NCBI GenBank assembly: GCA_009917545.1
Contig: QZDW01000016.1
Span: 31,586 to 95,585 of the forward strand
From: a bacterium 1XD42-76
Lineage (GTDB): Bacteria; Bacillota; Clostridia; Lachnospirales; Lachnospiraceae
DNA length: 64,000 bases
Direction: 5' to 3'
Position 1 is the stretch's first letter; the number at the start of each line of letters is the position of its first letter. A program made the position numbers and the translations under genes. Positions 34,157-43,178 of this stretch are shown in pieces. The notes under the pieces are model-generated. The model was given only the letters and a program-made list of their open reading frames with translations, was not told the origin of the DNA and did no database searches.

Positions 34157-35117
34157 GGAAAAAATCATGTGGGCCGCCGGAGCCATATGCCTGGTATTTT
34201 TATTTCTCCTCTCCTCCACAGACTGGATCATCGCAGAAAAGGAGCGGGAGGTCTACCAGATCTCGGTCATTGTCGAGGATTCCAATGACGAATACTATGT
34301 CAATTTTAAAAAGGGCATGGATAAGGCGGCGGAAAGCCTGCATGCAGATGTGGATTTCATTACCCTGTATGCCCCAAATGATCTTGCACAGCAGATCGAG
34401 CTGATTCAGAGAGAGATCAAGGAAGGAGCGGATGCCCTGATCGTGGCCCCGGTTGATGAGTCAGAATTTGTTATGCGGCTTGATGAAATAAGTCCCAGCT
34501 GTCCAATTATCCTTTTAGGTACCTCCAATGTGAGCGCTTCCGTGGCAGCTTCGATCGGAATCAACGGCTTCGAGGCCGGAGAACAGCTTGCAGGCCGGAT
34601 TGAGGCAAAGGAGTCCAGGAGATTCCCGGTCTGCCTCTTGACAGAGGGACTGAACTATACAGGAAATAAGGAACGGTATGACGGGATTCATTCTGCCCTG
34701 TCGGAAGCCGGATTTACCTGCCGCCTGATCGAGAAGCAGTCAGAAGATACCTACCGCCAGGCGATTGAAGAGACCGTCTATCCAGGCAAAGGGAGGATGA
34801 CAGTGGTTGCCCTGGATGCGGCCGCCCTGTCGGAGGCTGCTGCAATCATCGGAGGAAGCAGTGTATATAAAGGATACATTACAGGACTCTATGGGTTTGG
34901 CAGCACGGTCAGTATTTTAAATGAGCTTGACAGAGGAGTGGTCGACGGTCTGATGACTCACAGCCAGTTCGATGAGGGGTATCTGAGCGTTAAAATGGCC
35001 GTGGAAGCGGTCCGGGGCATGCGTCTGGGAGAACAGGCCGTCATGGATTCGATCTATGTAGAAGCCAAAGACCTGCGGGATAGCAGATACGAAAAGCTTT
35101 TGTATCCAATGGAATAG
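34146..35117 (+). CDS. membrane-anchored periplasmic-type binding protein (sensor accessory) 1
   Basis: 323 residues. An uncleaved-looking N-terminal helix (about residues 8-24, no lipobox), then a LacI/RbsB-type sugar-binding fold (ISVIVEDSNDEYYVNFKKGM, GADALIVAPVDES, GTSNVSASVAASIG). It starts 11 bases before the kinase gene ends. Binding proteins encoded beside YesM-type kinases commonly act as the ligand-sensing partner; that role is inferred here. Confidence 0.85.
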   Translation: MSNKEKIMWAAGAICLVFLFLLSSTDWIIAEKEREVYQISVIVEDSNDEYYVNFKKGMDKAAESLHADVDFITLYAPNDLAQQIELIQREIKEGADALIVAPVDESEFVMRLDEISPSCPIILLGTSNVSASVAASIGINGFEAGEQLAGRIEAKESRRFPVCLLTEGLNYTGNKERYDGIHSALSEAGFTCRLIEKQSEDTYRQAIEETVYPGKGRMTVVALDAAALSEAAAIIGGSSVYKGYITGLYGFGSTVSILNELDRGVVDGLMTHSQFDEGYLSVKMAVEAVRGMRLGEQAVMDSIYVEAKDLRDSRYEKLLYPME

Positions 35118-35162
35118 AACAGATTCGGGCCTGAGAAAACGGCCGGATTGCGGAGGGGACGA

Positions 35163-36197
35163 ATGAAAAGAAAAGGATTGTGGCTGTCAGCCGGCCTGAC
35201 GCTTCTGATTCTTCTGACAACAGCTCTTTTACTTTATGAGAACCGTGGGAAAGGGGACAATAGAAAGACCTCCATGCGCATCGGCGTGCTCTTGTACCGC
35301 GGCGATGATACGTTCATCAGTACGCTGCGCGCCGCATTGGAGGAGCAGGTAAAGCAGTATGAGAAAGAATATTCTGTAAAGGTGGCGCTCGATATCCGGG
35401 ATGCCAAAGGGAATCAGAATACTCAGAACAGTCAGGCAGAACGCCTGATCTCCCTGGGCTGCGATGCATTGTGTGTAAATATGGTTGACCGGGCTGCAGC
35501 CTCTGTCGTGATTGATAAGGCGGTAGCTGCCGGGATCCCGGTCGTGTTTTTTAACAGGGAGCCGGTGGAGGAGGACCTGAACCGCTGGGACAGACTTTAT
35601 TATGTAGGGGTGGATCCCAGAGAATCGGCTGCCTTGCAGGGGCAGATTCTGGTGGACGCATATAAAGAAAAACCGGAAACCCTGGATCTGAACGGGGACG
35701 GACTGGTCAGCTACGTGCTTCTGGAAGGGGAGACAAGTCATCAGGATTCCCTGATCCGCACACAGTGGTCGATTCAGACATTAAAGGATGGCAATGTCCC
35801 GCTCGAAAAAATTACAGGGGGGATTGCCAACTGGGAGCGCAGCCAGGCCTCGGCGCTTATGGAACAGTGGATTAAGGAATACCCGGGACAGATTGAGCTT
35901 GTCATCTGCAATAACGACGATATGGCGCTGGGAGCCATTGATGCACTGGAGCGGAACGGGCTTTTGACGGCAGGGATCCGTGTGGTCGGAATCGACGGGA
36001 CACCGGCCGGCCGGGCCGCGTTCAGGGCCGGGAGCCTGTTTGGAACCGTGGAAGCGGACACGGAAATTTATGCCAAAGCGATTTTTGATATCGTTTCCGA
36101 CCTTGTACTGCGTAAAGAAACGGAATATGAGAAATATTTCTGGACGCCTCAGAGAGCTGTTTCAGACCGGGAGGAGCGGCTTTCAGACACACCGTAA
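35163..36197 (+). CDS. membrane-anchored galactose-binding-like protein (sensor accessory) 2
   Basis: 344 residues. N-terminal membrane helix without lipobox, then an MglB-like fold: RIGVLLYRGDDTFISTLRAAL, FFNREPVEEDLNRWD, VGVDPRESAALQG, and a calcium-loop-like segment D-L-N-G-D-G-L-V-S-Y. It resembles the transport protein MglB encoded two positions later. As it is tethered by a helix and lies between the kinase and mglB, it may be a sensor or a second receptor. GGAGGGG lies four bases upstream of the ATG. Confidence 0.86.
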   Translation: MKRKGLWLSAGLTLLILLTTALLLYENRGKGDNRKTSMRIGVLLYRGDDTFISTLRAALEEQVKQYEKEYSVKVALDIRDAKGNQNTQNSQAERLISLGCDALCVNMVDRAAASVVIDKAVAAGIPVVFFNREPVEEDLNRWDRLYYVGVDPRESAALQGQILVDAYKEKPETLDLNGDGLVSYVLLEGETSHQDSLIRTQWSIQTLKDGNVPLEKITGGIANWERSQASALMEQWIKEYPGQIELVICNNDDMALGAIDALERNGLLTAGIRVVGIDGTPAGRAAFRAGSLFGTVEADTEIYAKAIFDIVSDLVLRKETEYEKYFWTPQRAVSDREERLSDTP

Positions 36198-36415
36198 AGG
36201 ATGGGAATCCCTTTCCTTTCAATTCGCAAAAGGCCTCCGATCTGGAGAATATGGTAAAAAAATCGCAGAAAATCCTCATAATCAAAGAATTTTGATAAGT
36301 TCCCGAATAAAAAAGTATAGAAAAGTGCACAAGCCCATAGTATAATATAGCTGTCATTGAGGGAAAAGTACCAAAATGTGACAAAGTATTTTTTTGAATG
36401 GGAGGATTCAAAACA

Positions 36416-37570
36416 ATGAGATTAACAAAGAGAGTAACAGCGATTGCAGCAGCATCCATGATGGCAGTGTCTCTTGCAGGCTGCTCCGGCGGTTCCAATG
36501 AGACAACAGCAGCAGCGACCACAGCAGCAACCGAGGCAACCACAACAGCAGCAGCGACCGAAGCCGCAACGACGGCAGCAGCGACCGAGGCTGCAAAGGA
36601 AGCCGCAACGACAGCAGCAGCTGCCACGGGTTCCGTTGATGTATCCGATAAGAAGGTTGGCATCAGCATTTACAAGTTTGACGATAACTTCATGACACTT
36701 TACAGAACAGAGCTTGTTCGTTACCTGACAGAGGATCTTGGCTTCAAGGCTGAGAACGTAGTTGTTCAGGATGGTAAAGGCGATCAGGCAGAGCAGACCA
36801 ACCAGATCCAGAACTTTATCACACAGAAGTATGATGTTCTGATTCTGAACCTGGTACAGGCTTCTTCCGCATCCGAAGTTACGGATATGTGTAAGGATGC
36901 CGGAATTCCGGTTGTTTACATCAACCGTGAACCGGACGCATCTGAGGAAGAGCGCTGGGCATCCGAAGGGATTGCCGCTACGTATGTAGGCTGTGACGCA
37001 AGACAGTCCGGTACGTTCCAGGGCGAAGAGATCCTTGAGACAGAGACCAAGGGCGATATCAATGGAGACGGCAAGGTATCCTACATCATGATTCAGGGTG
37101 ATCCGGAGAACGTTGACGCTCAGTACAGAACAGAGTTCTCTGTCAAGGCTCTGACAGACGCAGGCGTTGAGGTTGAGGAGCTGTTATTACAGCGTGGTGA
37201 CTGGGATCAGGCAAAGGCTCAGCAGATTGCACAGGATGCGTTAAACCAGCATGGCGATAAGATCGAAGTTATCTTCTGTAACAACGACGCTATGGCTCTT
37301 GGCGCTCTGCAGGCGATCGAGGCTGCAGGCCGTACTGTAAACGAGGATATCTACCTGGTAGGTGTTGACGCTCTGACCGAGGCTGTTCAGAACGTAATCG
37401 ACGGCAAGCAGACAGGTACTGTATTCAACGATCACTTCGCACAGGCTCAGACAGCCGGCGATATCGCTGTAAAGCTTCTTTCCGGCGAGGCTGTTGATCC
37501 GGTAAACATGGTTGACTACACCAAGGTAACACAGGAGAATGCTCAGGCGATCCTGGATCAGTTAAAATAA
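36416..37570 (+). CDS. mglB: galactose ABC transporter substrate-binding lipoprotein
   Basis: 384 residues. Lipobox L-A-G-C at residue 22, then an Ala/Thr/Glu-rich linker of about 45 residues, then the MglB fold: VGISIYKFDDNFMTLYR, VYINREPDASEEERW, and the calcium-binding D-I-N-G-D-G-K-V-S-Y loop typical of galactose/glucose-binding proteins. ATG 36416 is ten bases after GGGAGG. A TATAAT at 36341 in the upstream gap suggests a separate promoter. A terminator follows, so this protein is probably made in excess over MglA and MglC. Confidence 0.94.
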   Translation: MRLTKRVTAIAAASMMAVSLAGCSGGSNETTAAATTAATEATTTAAATEAATTAAATEAAKEAATTAAAATGSVDVSDKKVGISIYKFDDNFMTLYRTELVRYLTEDLGFKAENVVVQDGKGDQAEQTNQIQNFITQKYDVLILNLVQASSASEVTDMCKDAGIPVVYINREPDASEEERWASEGIAATYVGCDARQSGTFQGEEILETETKGDINGDGKVSYIMIQGDPENVDAQYRTEFSVKALTDAGVEVEELLLQRGDWDQAKAQQIAQDALNQHGDKIEVIFCNNDAMALGALQAIEAAGRTVNEDIYLVGVDALTEAVQNVIDGKQTGTVFNDHFAQAQTAGDIAVKLLSGEAVDPVNMVDYTKVTQENAQAILDQLK

Positions 37571-37591
37571 TTCAAAGGCCTAATGAATTAG

Positions 37592-37625
37592 AACCGGGTG
37601 TGTCGGCTGACACATCCGGTTTTTA
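37592..37625 (+). terminator. intrinsic terminator after mglB
   Basis: AACCGGGTGTGTC pairs with GACACATCCGGTT across GGCT and ends in TTTTT, 21 bases after the mglB stop. Partial read-through would set the MglB:MglA ratio. Confidence 0.85.
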
Positions 37626-37652
37626 ATACTTAGGGTAAGAGGCAGATAAATC

Positions 37653-37709
37653 TGCTGTTTACGATAGTCCCCTCCGGGGGATGCGCACGATTTTTGCAAG
37701 GCAGATTCC
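37653..37709. repeat. second dispersed repeat family, copy 2
   Basis: TGCTGTTTACGATAGTCCCC, a CTCCGGGGG hairpin part, GCGCACGATTTTTGCAAGGCAGATTC: same order and near-identical sequence as 13540-13598. Confidence 0.65.
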
Positions 37710-37762
37710 ACATTGATACGAAGCAGAAATCGGTGCAGGAAACGTTATAAGGGAGAGTATTT

Positions 37763-37888
37763 ATGATGTTTCCTGTAAGTGTGCGAAAAAGCCCGGCAAA
37801 GGGTTTTTTATATCCGCCACGACACAAAATGCGTGTCCCGGCGGATGAACTGCCGATCCGCTTAAGATGGCATGGAGCGGGGGAATGA
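37763..37888 (+). CDS. possible 41-residue leader peptide in the mglB-mglA spacer
   Basis: ATG 37763 follows AGGGAGAG by five bases and runs 41 codons to a TGA 19 bases before mglA. The peptide is basic (MMFPVSVRKSPAKG start) and matches nothing I recognise. A terminator-like hairpin lies inside it at 37786-37809, so translation could influence read-through into mglA. It may equally be a chance frame. Confidence 0.25.
   Translation: MMFPVSVRKSPAKGFLYPPRHKMRVPADELPIRLRWHGAGE
37786..37809 (+). terminator. small hairpin with T run before mglA
   Basis: AAAAAGCCC pairs with GGGTTTTTT across GGCAAA. A GC-rich hairpin (CCGCC ... GGCGG) follows at about 37815-37845. Possible attenuator between mglB and mglA. 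Confidence 0.5.
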
Positions 37889-37907
37889 CAGGAAAGGAGT
37901 TTTGGGG

Positions 37908-39458
37908 ATGGCAGAGCAGTACAGACTCGAAATGAAGGGGATTAAAAAGACTTTCCCAGGGGTAAAAGCGCTGGACGGCGTGAATTTACGGGTACGTCCC
38001 GGAACCGTTCATGCGTTGATGGGAGAGAACGGCGCCGGTAAGTCCACATTGATGAAATGCCTGTTCGGTATTTATAAGATGGACGAAGGCGAGGTGTACA
38101 TTGACGGCGTAAAGACAGAGATTGCAAACCCGGACGACGCCCTCCATAAGGGACTCGCGATGGTGCATCAGGAGCTTCAGCCGATTCCGGCCCGCTCGAT
38201 TGCCGAGAATATGTACCTTGGAAGATATCCGCTTAAAAAATATGGCCCGTTTAAGGTTGTGGACCATGCAAAGATGTACAGTGAGGCGGAAAAGTGGTTA
38301 AAGGACGTTAAGATGACGTTTAACCCCAGAGCACAGCTCGGGACGCTTTCGATTGGACAGATGCAGTCAGTGGAGATTGCAAAGGCCGTCAGCCAGAGCG
38401 CGAATCTGGTGATTCTGGATGAGCCGACCTCCTCGCTGACTGATAACGAGGTGGAAGCGCTGTTCCGCATTATCCGTGACTTAAAGTCGCGTGGCGTTTC
38501 CATGATATATATCAGCCACAAGATGGCTGAGATCCGTCAGATATCCGACGACATCACGATCATGCGTGATGGTACTTATGTGGGAACATGGGAGATGGGG
38601 GATATCTCTGACGATGAGATTGTAAGACAGATGGTCGGACGTGAGCTGACAAACGTGTATCCGCCAAAGGATGACTATCGGACAGAGGAGACAGTCCTGA
38701 AGGTCAGCCATTTAAGCAGTATTCATAAGAATTCCTTCCAGGATTGCAGTTTTGAGTTAAAGCGCGGCGAGATCCTCGGCTTTGGCGGTCTGGTAGGCGC
38801 TCAGAGAACAGAGCTCATGGAAGCGATTTTTGGTATGCGCCATATCGAGTCGGGAGAGGTGGAGGTCCTTGGGCAGCCGGTTCACATTAAGGCTCCGCAG
38901 GATGCCATCGCGAGCTCGGTGGGAATGATCACCGAGGACCGGCGCGGAAACGGTATTTTCGGATGCTTAAGTATTGACGACAATACTGCCATTGCCTCCT
39001 ATAAGAACTATACCCATATGGGAAAAATCAGCAAAGGCGAGGTGGATAAGGTCGTAAAGGAAAGTATCGCCAAGTTAAAGATCAAGACGCCGAGCGGCAA
39101 GACACTGATCCAGTCTTTGTCTGGAGGGAATCAGCAGAAGGTCATTATCGCAAGATGGCTGGCCAACAATCCTGATATCCTTATCATGGACGAACCGACC
39201 CGTGGTATCGACGTAGGAGCCAAATATGAGATTTATCAGATTATGATTGAGCTGGTGAAGCAGGGGAAATCAATCATTATGATTTCGTCCGAGATGCCTG
39301 AGCTAATCGGTATGTCCAACCGGATCCTTGTTATGTGTAGCGGCCATATCACTGGTGAGGTCGAGGGAGAGGATGCGACTCAGGAAAAGATTATGGCGTT
39401 TGCTACCAAATTCGATTTGAGCGGTTCAGCAGTGAACGAATCCACAGGGGAGGTTTAA
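37908..39458 (+). CDS. mglA: galactose-type sugar ABC transporter ATP-binding protein
   Basis: 516 residues with two ABC domains in tandem, as in MglA/RbsA. First: MGENGAGKSTLMKCL, LSIGQMQSVEIAKAVS, LVILDEPTSSL. Second: a degenerate Walker A (GFGGLVGAQRTELMEAIFG), LSGGNQQKVIIARWL, ILIMDEPTRGID. ATG 37908 lies eight bases after AAAGGAG; the upstream in-frame ATG at 37872 lacks one. mglC follows after three bases. Confidence 0.95.
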   Translation: MAEQYRLEMKGIKKTFPGVKALDGVNLRVRPGTVHALMGENGAGKSTLMKCLFGIYKMDEGEVYIDGVKTEIANPDDALHKGLAMVHQELQPIPARSIAENMYLGRYPLKKYGPFKVVDHAKMYSEAEKWLKDVKMTFNPRAQLGTLSIGQMQSVEIAKAVSQSANLVILDEPTSSLTDNEVEALFRIIRDLKSRGVSMIYISHKMAEIRQISDDITIMRDGTYVGTWEMGDISDDEIVRQMVGRELTNVYPPKDDYRTEETVLKVSHLSSIHKNSFQDCSFELKRGEILGFGGLVGAQRTELMEAIFGMRHIESGEVEVLGQPVHIKAPQDAIASSVGMITEDRRGNGIFGCLSIDDNTAIASYKNYTHMGKISKGEVDKVVKESIAKLKIKTPSGKTLIQSLSGGNQQKVIIARWLANNPDILIMDEPTRGIDVGAKYEIYQIMIELVKQGKSIIMISSEMPELIGMSNRILVMCSGHITGEVEGEDATQEKIMAFATKFDLSGSAVNESTGEV

Positions 39459-39461
39459 GTC

Positions 39462-40469
39462 ATGACATCGAAAAAATTCAATTTAACAGATTTCCTTATC
39501 AACAATGGAATCATTATCGTTCTTGTCATTCTGGCATTTGCTACAGGTATCCTTCAGCCGACGTTCTTTTCTATGGGAAATGCGACCAATATCGCCATGA
39601 ACGTGGCTCCGCGTTTCATCATCGCATGCGGTGTATCCGGATGTCTAATCACCAAAGGTACGGATCTTTCTGCCGGACGTATGGTGGGTCTGGCTGCCTG
39701 TCTTGCAGGTACGTTACTGCAGAAGCCGGATTACAGTGGTAAATTCTATGCAGATCTTCCCGATTTTGGCGGCATGTGGGGTCTCTGGGTGCTGGCGGTT
39801 CTGGGAATCTGTATTCTGGTATGCTGTGTATTTGGTTTCATTAATGGTATCGTGATTTCCTATCTCCAGGTTCCGGCCTTCATCGGCACACTTGGTATGC
39901 AGCTCATCGTATACGGCGTCTGCCTGGTTTACACGAATGCGACGCCGATCGGCGGCTATCACAACATGTACACAGGCGTGGCAAAGGGGAAATTCCTGGG
40001 AATCATCCCATATCTGTTTCTGATCGCAATTGCAGTCGGCCTCTTTATGTGGTTCCTCTACAATATGACGCCGCATGGTAAATATATGTATGCGATCGGC
40101 GGCAATGAGCAGTCGGCAGAAGTTTCCGGCGTGAATACCAAGCGCACGAAGATCATCATCTATATGACAGCAGCGGCTATGTACGCGCTGGGCGGTTTCC
40201 TGGTAGGCGCAAAGTCCGGCGGTTCCTCCGTCAACATGGGTCAGGGCTGGGAGCTTGAAGCGATTGCTGCCTGTACGATCGGCGGTGTGTCAGTAAACGG
40301 TGGTATCGGACGTATCTCCGGTGTATTCATCGGCGTGCTGGTGTTCGAGATCTTAAAGACCTGTTTGCAGTACCTGGGTGTGGATACCAACTATCAGTAT
40401 ATTGCACAGGGTATCGTTATTGTAGTTGCTATCGCGCTCGATATCAGAAAATATATTGCCAAGAAATAA
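39462..40469 (+). CDS. mglC: galactose-type sugar ABC transporter permease
   Basis: 335-residue membrane protein of the MglC/RbsC family with about nine to ten hydrophobic segments. The diagnostic motif around GCLITKGTDLSAGRMVGLAA is near residue 60 and the family's AIGGNEQSAEVSGVN, with the coupling region following, lies near residue 210. GGGGAGG precedes the ATG within the end of mglA. Completes the importer. Confidence 0.95.
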   Translation: MTSKKFNLTDFLINNGIIIVLVILAFATGILQPTFFSMGNATNIAMNVAPRFIIACGVSGCLITKGTDLSAGRMVGLAACLAGTLLQKPDYSGKFYADLPDFGGMWGLWVLAVLGICILVCCVFGFINGIVISYLQVPAFIGTLGMQLIVYGVCLVYTNATPIGGYHNMYTGVAKGKFLGIIPYLFLIAIAVGLFMWFLYNMTPHGKYMYAIGGNEQSAEVSGVNTKRTKIIIYMTAAAMYALGGFLVGAKSGGSSVNMGQGWELEAIAACTIGGVSVNGGIGRISGVFIGVLVFEILKTCLQYLGVDTNYQYIAQGIVIVVAIALDIRKYIAKK

Positions 40470-40489
40470 TACTTGCCATACGTTCCATA

Positions 40490-40528
40490 CAGGGGTCAAA
40501 AGGAAAATACCTTTTGACCCTGTTGTTA
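40490..40528 (+). terminator. intrinsic terminator after mglC
   Basis: CAGGGGTCAAAAGG pairs with CCTTTTGACCCTG across AAAATA, followed by TTGTTAT. Confidence 0.85.
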
Positions 40529-40691
40529 TATTGTGATAAGATGGGGTATAAATGGGAAAGATTGTGATAAAGTGTGATATGGCCCGGAAAATTCCGAGCA
40601 GGGCGGGATACAGACCGGGAAACTAAATTAAGGCGTGACACGACTGGAGGAATCCTGAGACAAGGCAGGAGATCATTCGGAAAGGCAGGAG

Positions 40692-40940
40692 ATGGAAGGG
40701 ATGGAGGCGCAGAAGATGGAAGAGAGGAAGAAAGAGCCGGTTACAGGCGGAGGGAGCACGGACCGCGATCTTCTGGAGGAGAATAAAAGACTTCGGGAGG
40801 AGAATGAGCGGCTCAAAAAGCTTCCTTTAAAGGAACGGTTATACGATAAAATCAATGTTTCCGTGAGAACACTGGACATTGTGATCGGCAGTCTGTGCGT
40901 ACTGTTTGTGATCGTCGTGATACTGGGGATGTTGAAATAG
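40692..40940 (+). CDS. small coiled-coil membrane protein
   Basis: 82 residues. A charged N-terminus, a leucine-zipper-like segment (LLEENKRLREENERLKKL, residues about 27-44), then one C-terminal transmembrane helix (LDIVIGSLCVLFVIVVILGML). Unknown function; a small bitopic protein with a cytoplasmic coiled coil could be a scaffold or assembly factor. Several close ATGs exist (40692, 40701, 40719). Lies between mglC and the YoaK gene and is probably transcribed with the latter. Confidence 0.65.
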   Translation: MEGMEAQKMEERKKEPVTGGGSTDRDLLEENKRLREENERLKKLPLKERLYDKINVSVRTLDIVIGSLCVLFVIVVILGMLK

Positions 40941-41012
40941 GGCAAAAAGGATACCGGCCCGGACCATGTCACCAGTGGTACGGGAGAGGAAAGCGAGGAG
41001 GAACGGTGCGCA

Positions 41013-41684
41013 ATGGAAACGAATGTGAGAGTGTCGGAGACGATCCGGCTGGGGACGCTTTTGGCTCTGACGGGAGGATTTATGGACGCCTATTCCTATC
41101 TGGTACGGGGCGGCGTGTTTGCGAATGCCGAGACTGGCAATATTGTTCTTATGGGGATTAATCTTGCTCAGGGAAACTGGGGGAGGACGCTTTACTACCT
41201 TGTTCCGGTGGTATCGTTTGCCTTCGGAGTGTTCGTAGCAGAATGGATTCAGAAGCGGATCGGGGAAAACCCCCGGGTACACTGGAAAGAGGGCGTGCTA
41301 TGGGCAGAGATCCTGCTCATATTCGCAGCAGGCCTTATCCCGCAGTCCGGAAACGCACTGGTAAATTCCATGATTGCATTCATCTGTGCCATGCAGGTGG
41401 AGGCCTTCCGTAAGGTGCGCGGTAAGGCATATGCCACAACGATGTGTACGGGAAATTTAAGAAGCGGTACAGAGCTGTTATCACTGGGACAGTTTGAGCA
41501 TGACGGCAGTAAGAAACGGGCCGGACTGCATTTTTATTGGATTGATCTTGTCTTTATCGCAGGTGCGGCGGCCGGTGCTCTTGTCTGCGGCAGAATCGGG
41601 GAGAAGTCGATCTGGCTCTGCAATGTGACGCTCCTTTTGTCCCTCGCGTTCATCCACAGGGAGAAGCGGGGAAGAGAGGTATAA
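41013..41684 (+). CDS. YoaK family (DUF1275) membrane protein
   Basis: 223 residues, six predicted membrane segments. The DUF1275 opening is clear (LGTLLALTGGFMDAYSYL, then GGVFANAETGNIVLMGI) along with VEAFRKVRGKAYATTMCTGN. Function of the family is unproven; it is thought to be a small transporter. GAGGAGG lies upstream of the ATG. Confidence 0.9.
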   Translation: METNVRVSETIRLGTLLALTGGFMDAYSYLVRGGVFANAETGNIVLMGINLAQGNWGRTLYYLVPVVSFAFGVFVAEWIQKRIGENPRVHWKEGVLWAEILLIFAAGLIPQSGNALVNSMIAFICAMQVEAFRKVRGKAYATTMCTGNLRSGTELLSLGQFEHDGSKKRAGLHFYWIDLVFIAGAAAGALVCGRIGEKSIWLCNVTLLLSLAFIHREKRGREV

Positions 41685-41773
41685 ATCACTCCAAGGGAGA
41701 AATGCCTTTGTACCGGACCGCCTGATAATGGGAAGCGGGGCTGCCACCCGTCCTGTGCCCTGTCACAAAATGC

Positions 41774-41804
41774 TTGACTGGAAGCTGCTCCAACCTGTTA
41801 TACT
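41774..41804 (+). promoter_or_regulatory. MerR-type promoter of the aldo/keto reductase
   Basis: TTGACT (41774-41779) and TATACT (41799-41804) are separated by 19 bases rather than 17, and the spacer holds an inverted repeat, TGGA-AGCTGC-TCCA. A stretched spacer with a central dyad is the hallmark of MerR-family controlled promoters. No merR gene is adjacent. Confidence 0.55.
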
Positions 41805-41914
41805 TAGGATTGGGATTCGATGCAAAATCATGTTACATTGCAGACCAGACTGCTCAAACGCTGACACGATGGTATTTGAGCAAAAACAGAGAATCAGATA
41901 AGGAGAGGTAAGGT

Positions 41915-43033
41915 ATGAGTTATCTTGGAGAAGACATTAAAAAGCTGGGATTCGGCCTGATGCGCCTGCCGAAGCAGGGCGATATCATCGACGTGGAACA
42001 GGTGAAGGAGATGGTGGATCTGTTTATGGATGCCGGTTTCACCTATTTCGATACAGCCTGGGCATATGCCGGCAGTGAGGACGCCATCCGCCAGGCATTA
42101 GTGGAACGTTATCCGCGGGAAAGCTACCAGCTTGCGACAAAGAATGCGGCCTGGATTGAATGTAAGACAAAGGAAGAGGCATACGCGCAGTTTGACACAT
42201 CACTGAAGCAGACCGGGGCGGGATATTTTGATTTCTATCTGCTCCATAATCTGGGCGCGCACCGTTCTCACTATTTTGACGATTTTGACATGTGGAACTG
42301 GGTACAGGAAAAAAAGAAAGCAGGCCTTGTAAAGCATGTGGGATTTTCCTTCCACTCCACTCCCGAAGAGTTGGAGGGGATCCTAAACGCGCATCCGGAG
42401 ATGGAATTTGTCCAGCTTCAGATCAATTACGCAGACTGGGATAATCCTGCTGTACAGTCAAAGCGCTGCTATGAGGTGGCGAGAAAGCATGGCAAGCCCG
42501 TGATTATCATGGAGCCCGTGAAGGGCGGGATGTTGGCAACACCGCCGGAATCTGTGGGGAAGATCCTTAAAGCAGCGGAGCCTGAGAGCTCGGTGGCCTC
42601 GTGGGCAGTCCGCTTTGCGGCAGATCTTCCGGGAATCATCACGGTTCTCTCCGGAATGAGCAGTACGGAACAGATGAAGGACAACCTGTCGTATATGAAA
42701 ACATTTACAGGCCTGACAGAGAGCCAGAAGGAGACGCTTTTGGCGGCTCAGGAGGAATTAAAGAATATTCCATTGATTCCATGTACGACATGTAATTACT
42801 GCGCCAAGGTATGTCCGATGAATATCGGTATTTCCGGTTCCTTTACGGCCATGAATTACCTGACGCTCTACCATAATCTGGATGCGGCAAAGGGTCAGGA
42901 GAACTGGCTGGTCAATCGTCATGGCTTTAAGCACGCAAATGAATGTATCAAGTGCGGGAAATGCGAGGAGGCCTGTCCGCAGCATATTGCGATCCGCGAC
43001 CACCTTGTGGAGGTCAGCAAAGCGTTATTATAG
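41915..43033 (+). CDS. aldo/keto reductase with C-terminal 2[4Fe-4S] ferredoxin motifs
   Basis: 372 residues. Residues 1-275 form an AKR barrel (FGLMRLPKQG, FDTAWAYAGSEDAIRQAL with the catalytic Asp/Tyr, ATKN, LLHNLG). The C-terminus has C-T-T-C-N-Y-C-A-K-V-C-P (Cys290-300) and C-I-K-C-G-K-C-E-E-A-C-P (Cys344-354), binding two iron-sulfur clusters. This type is common in anaerobes and probably passes electrons between ferredoxin and a carbonyl substrate. AGGAGAGG lies upstream of the ATG. Confidence 0.92.
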   Translation: MSYLGEDIKKLGFGLMRLPKQGDIIDVEQVKEMVDLFMDAGFTYFDTAWAYAGSEDAIRQALVERYPRESYQLATKNAAWIECKTKEEAYAQFDTSLKQTGAGYFDFYLLHNLGAHRSHYFDDFDMWNWVQEKKKAGLVKHVGFSFHSTPEELEGILNAHPEMEFVQLQINYADWDNPAVQSKRCYEVARKHGKPVIIMEPVKGGMLATPPESVGKILKAAEPESSVASWAVRFAADLPGIITVLSGMSSTEQMKDNLSYMKTFTGLTESQKETLLAAQEELKNIPLIPCTTCNYCAKVCPMNIGISGSFTAMNYLTLYHNLDAAKGQENWLVNRHGFKHANECIKCGKCEEACPQHIAIRDHLVEVSKALL

Positions 43034-43074
43034 GACAAAGACAGCAATGGACAGAGGTTCTGTTTCCGAAGTTA

Positions 43075-43127
43075 CGCGCCCGGTCGTCTGATGGATGCCC
43101 GGGCAGCATAAATTCAGGTATGCCGCA
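43075..43127 (+). repeat. degenerate partial copy of the ~107-bp repeat
   Basis: Only the hairpin region and CATAAATTCAGGTATGCC are recognisable; the inner arms are here GCCCGG / CCGGGC-like. Lies between the reductase and the sigma-54-type regulator. Confidence 0.45.
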
Positions 43128-43178
43128 GCGCGAAGCAGAAGAAGACCTCAGACTGTCAGGGTACGGAGTGGGGAATGC

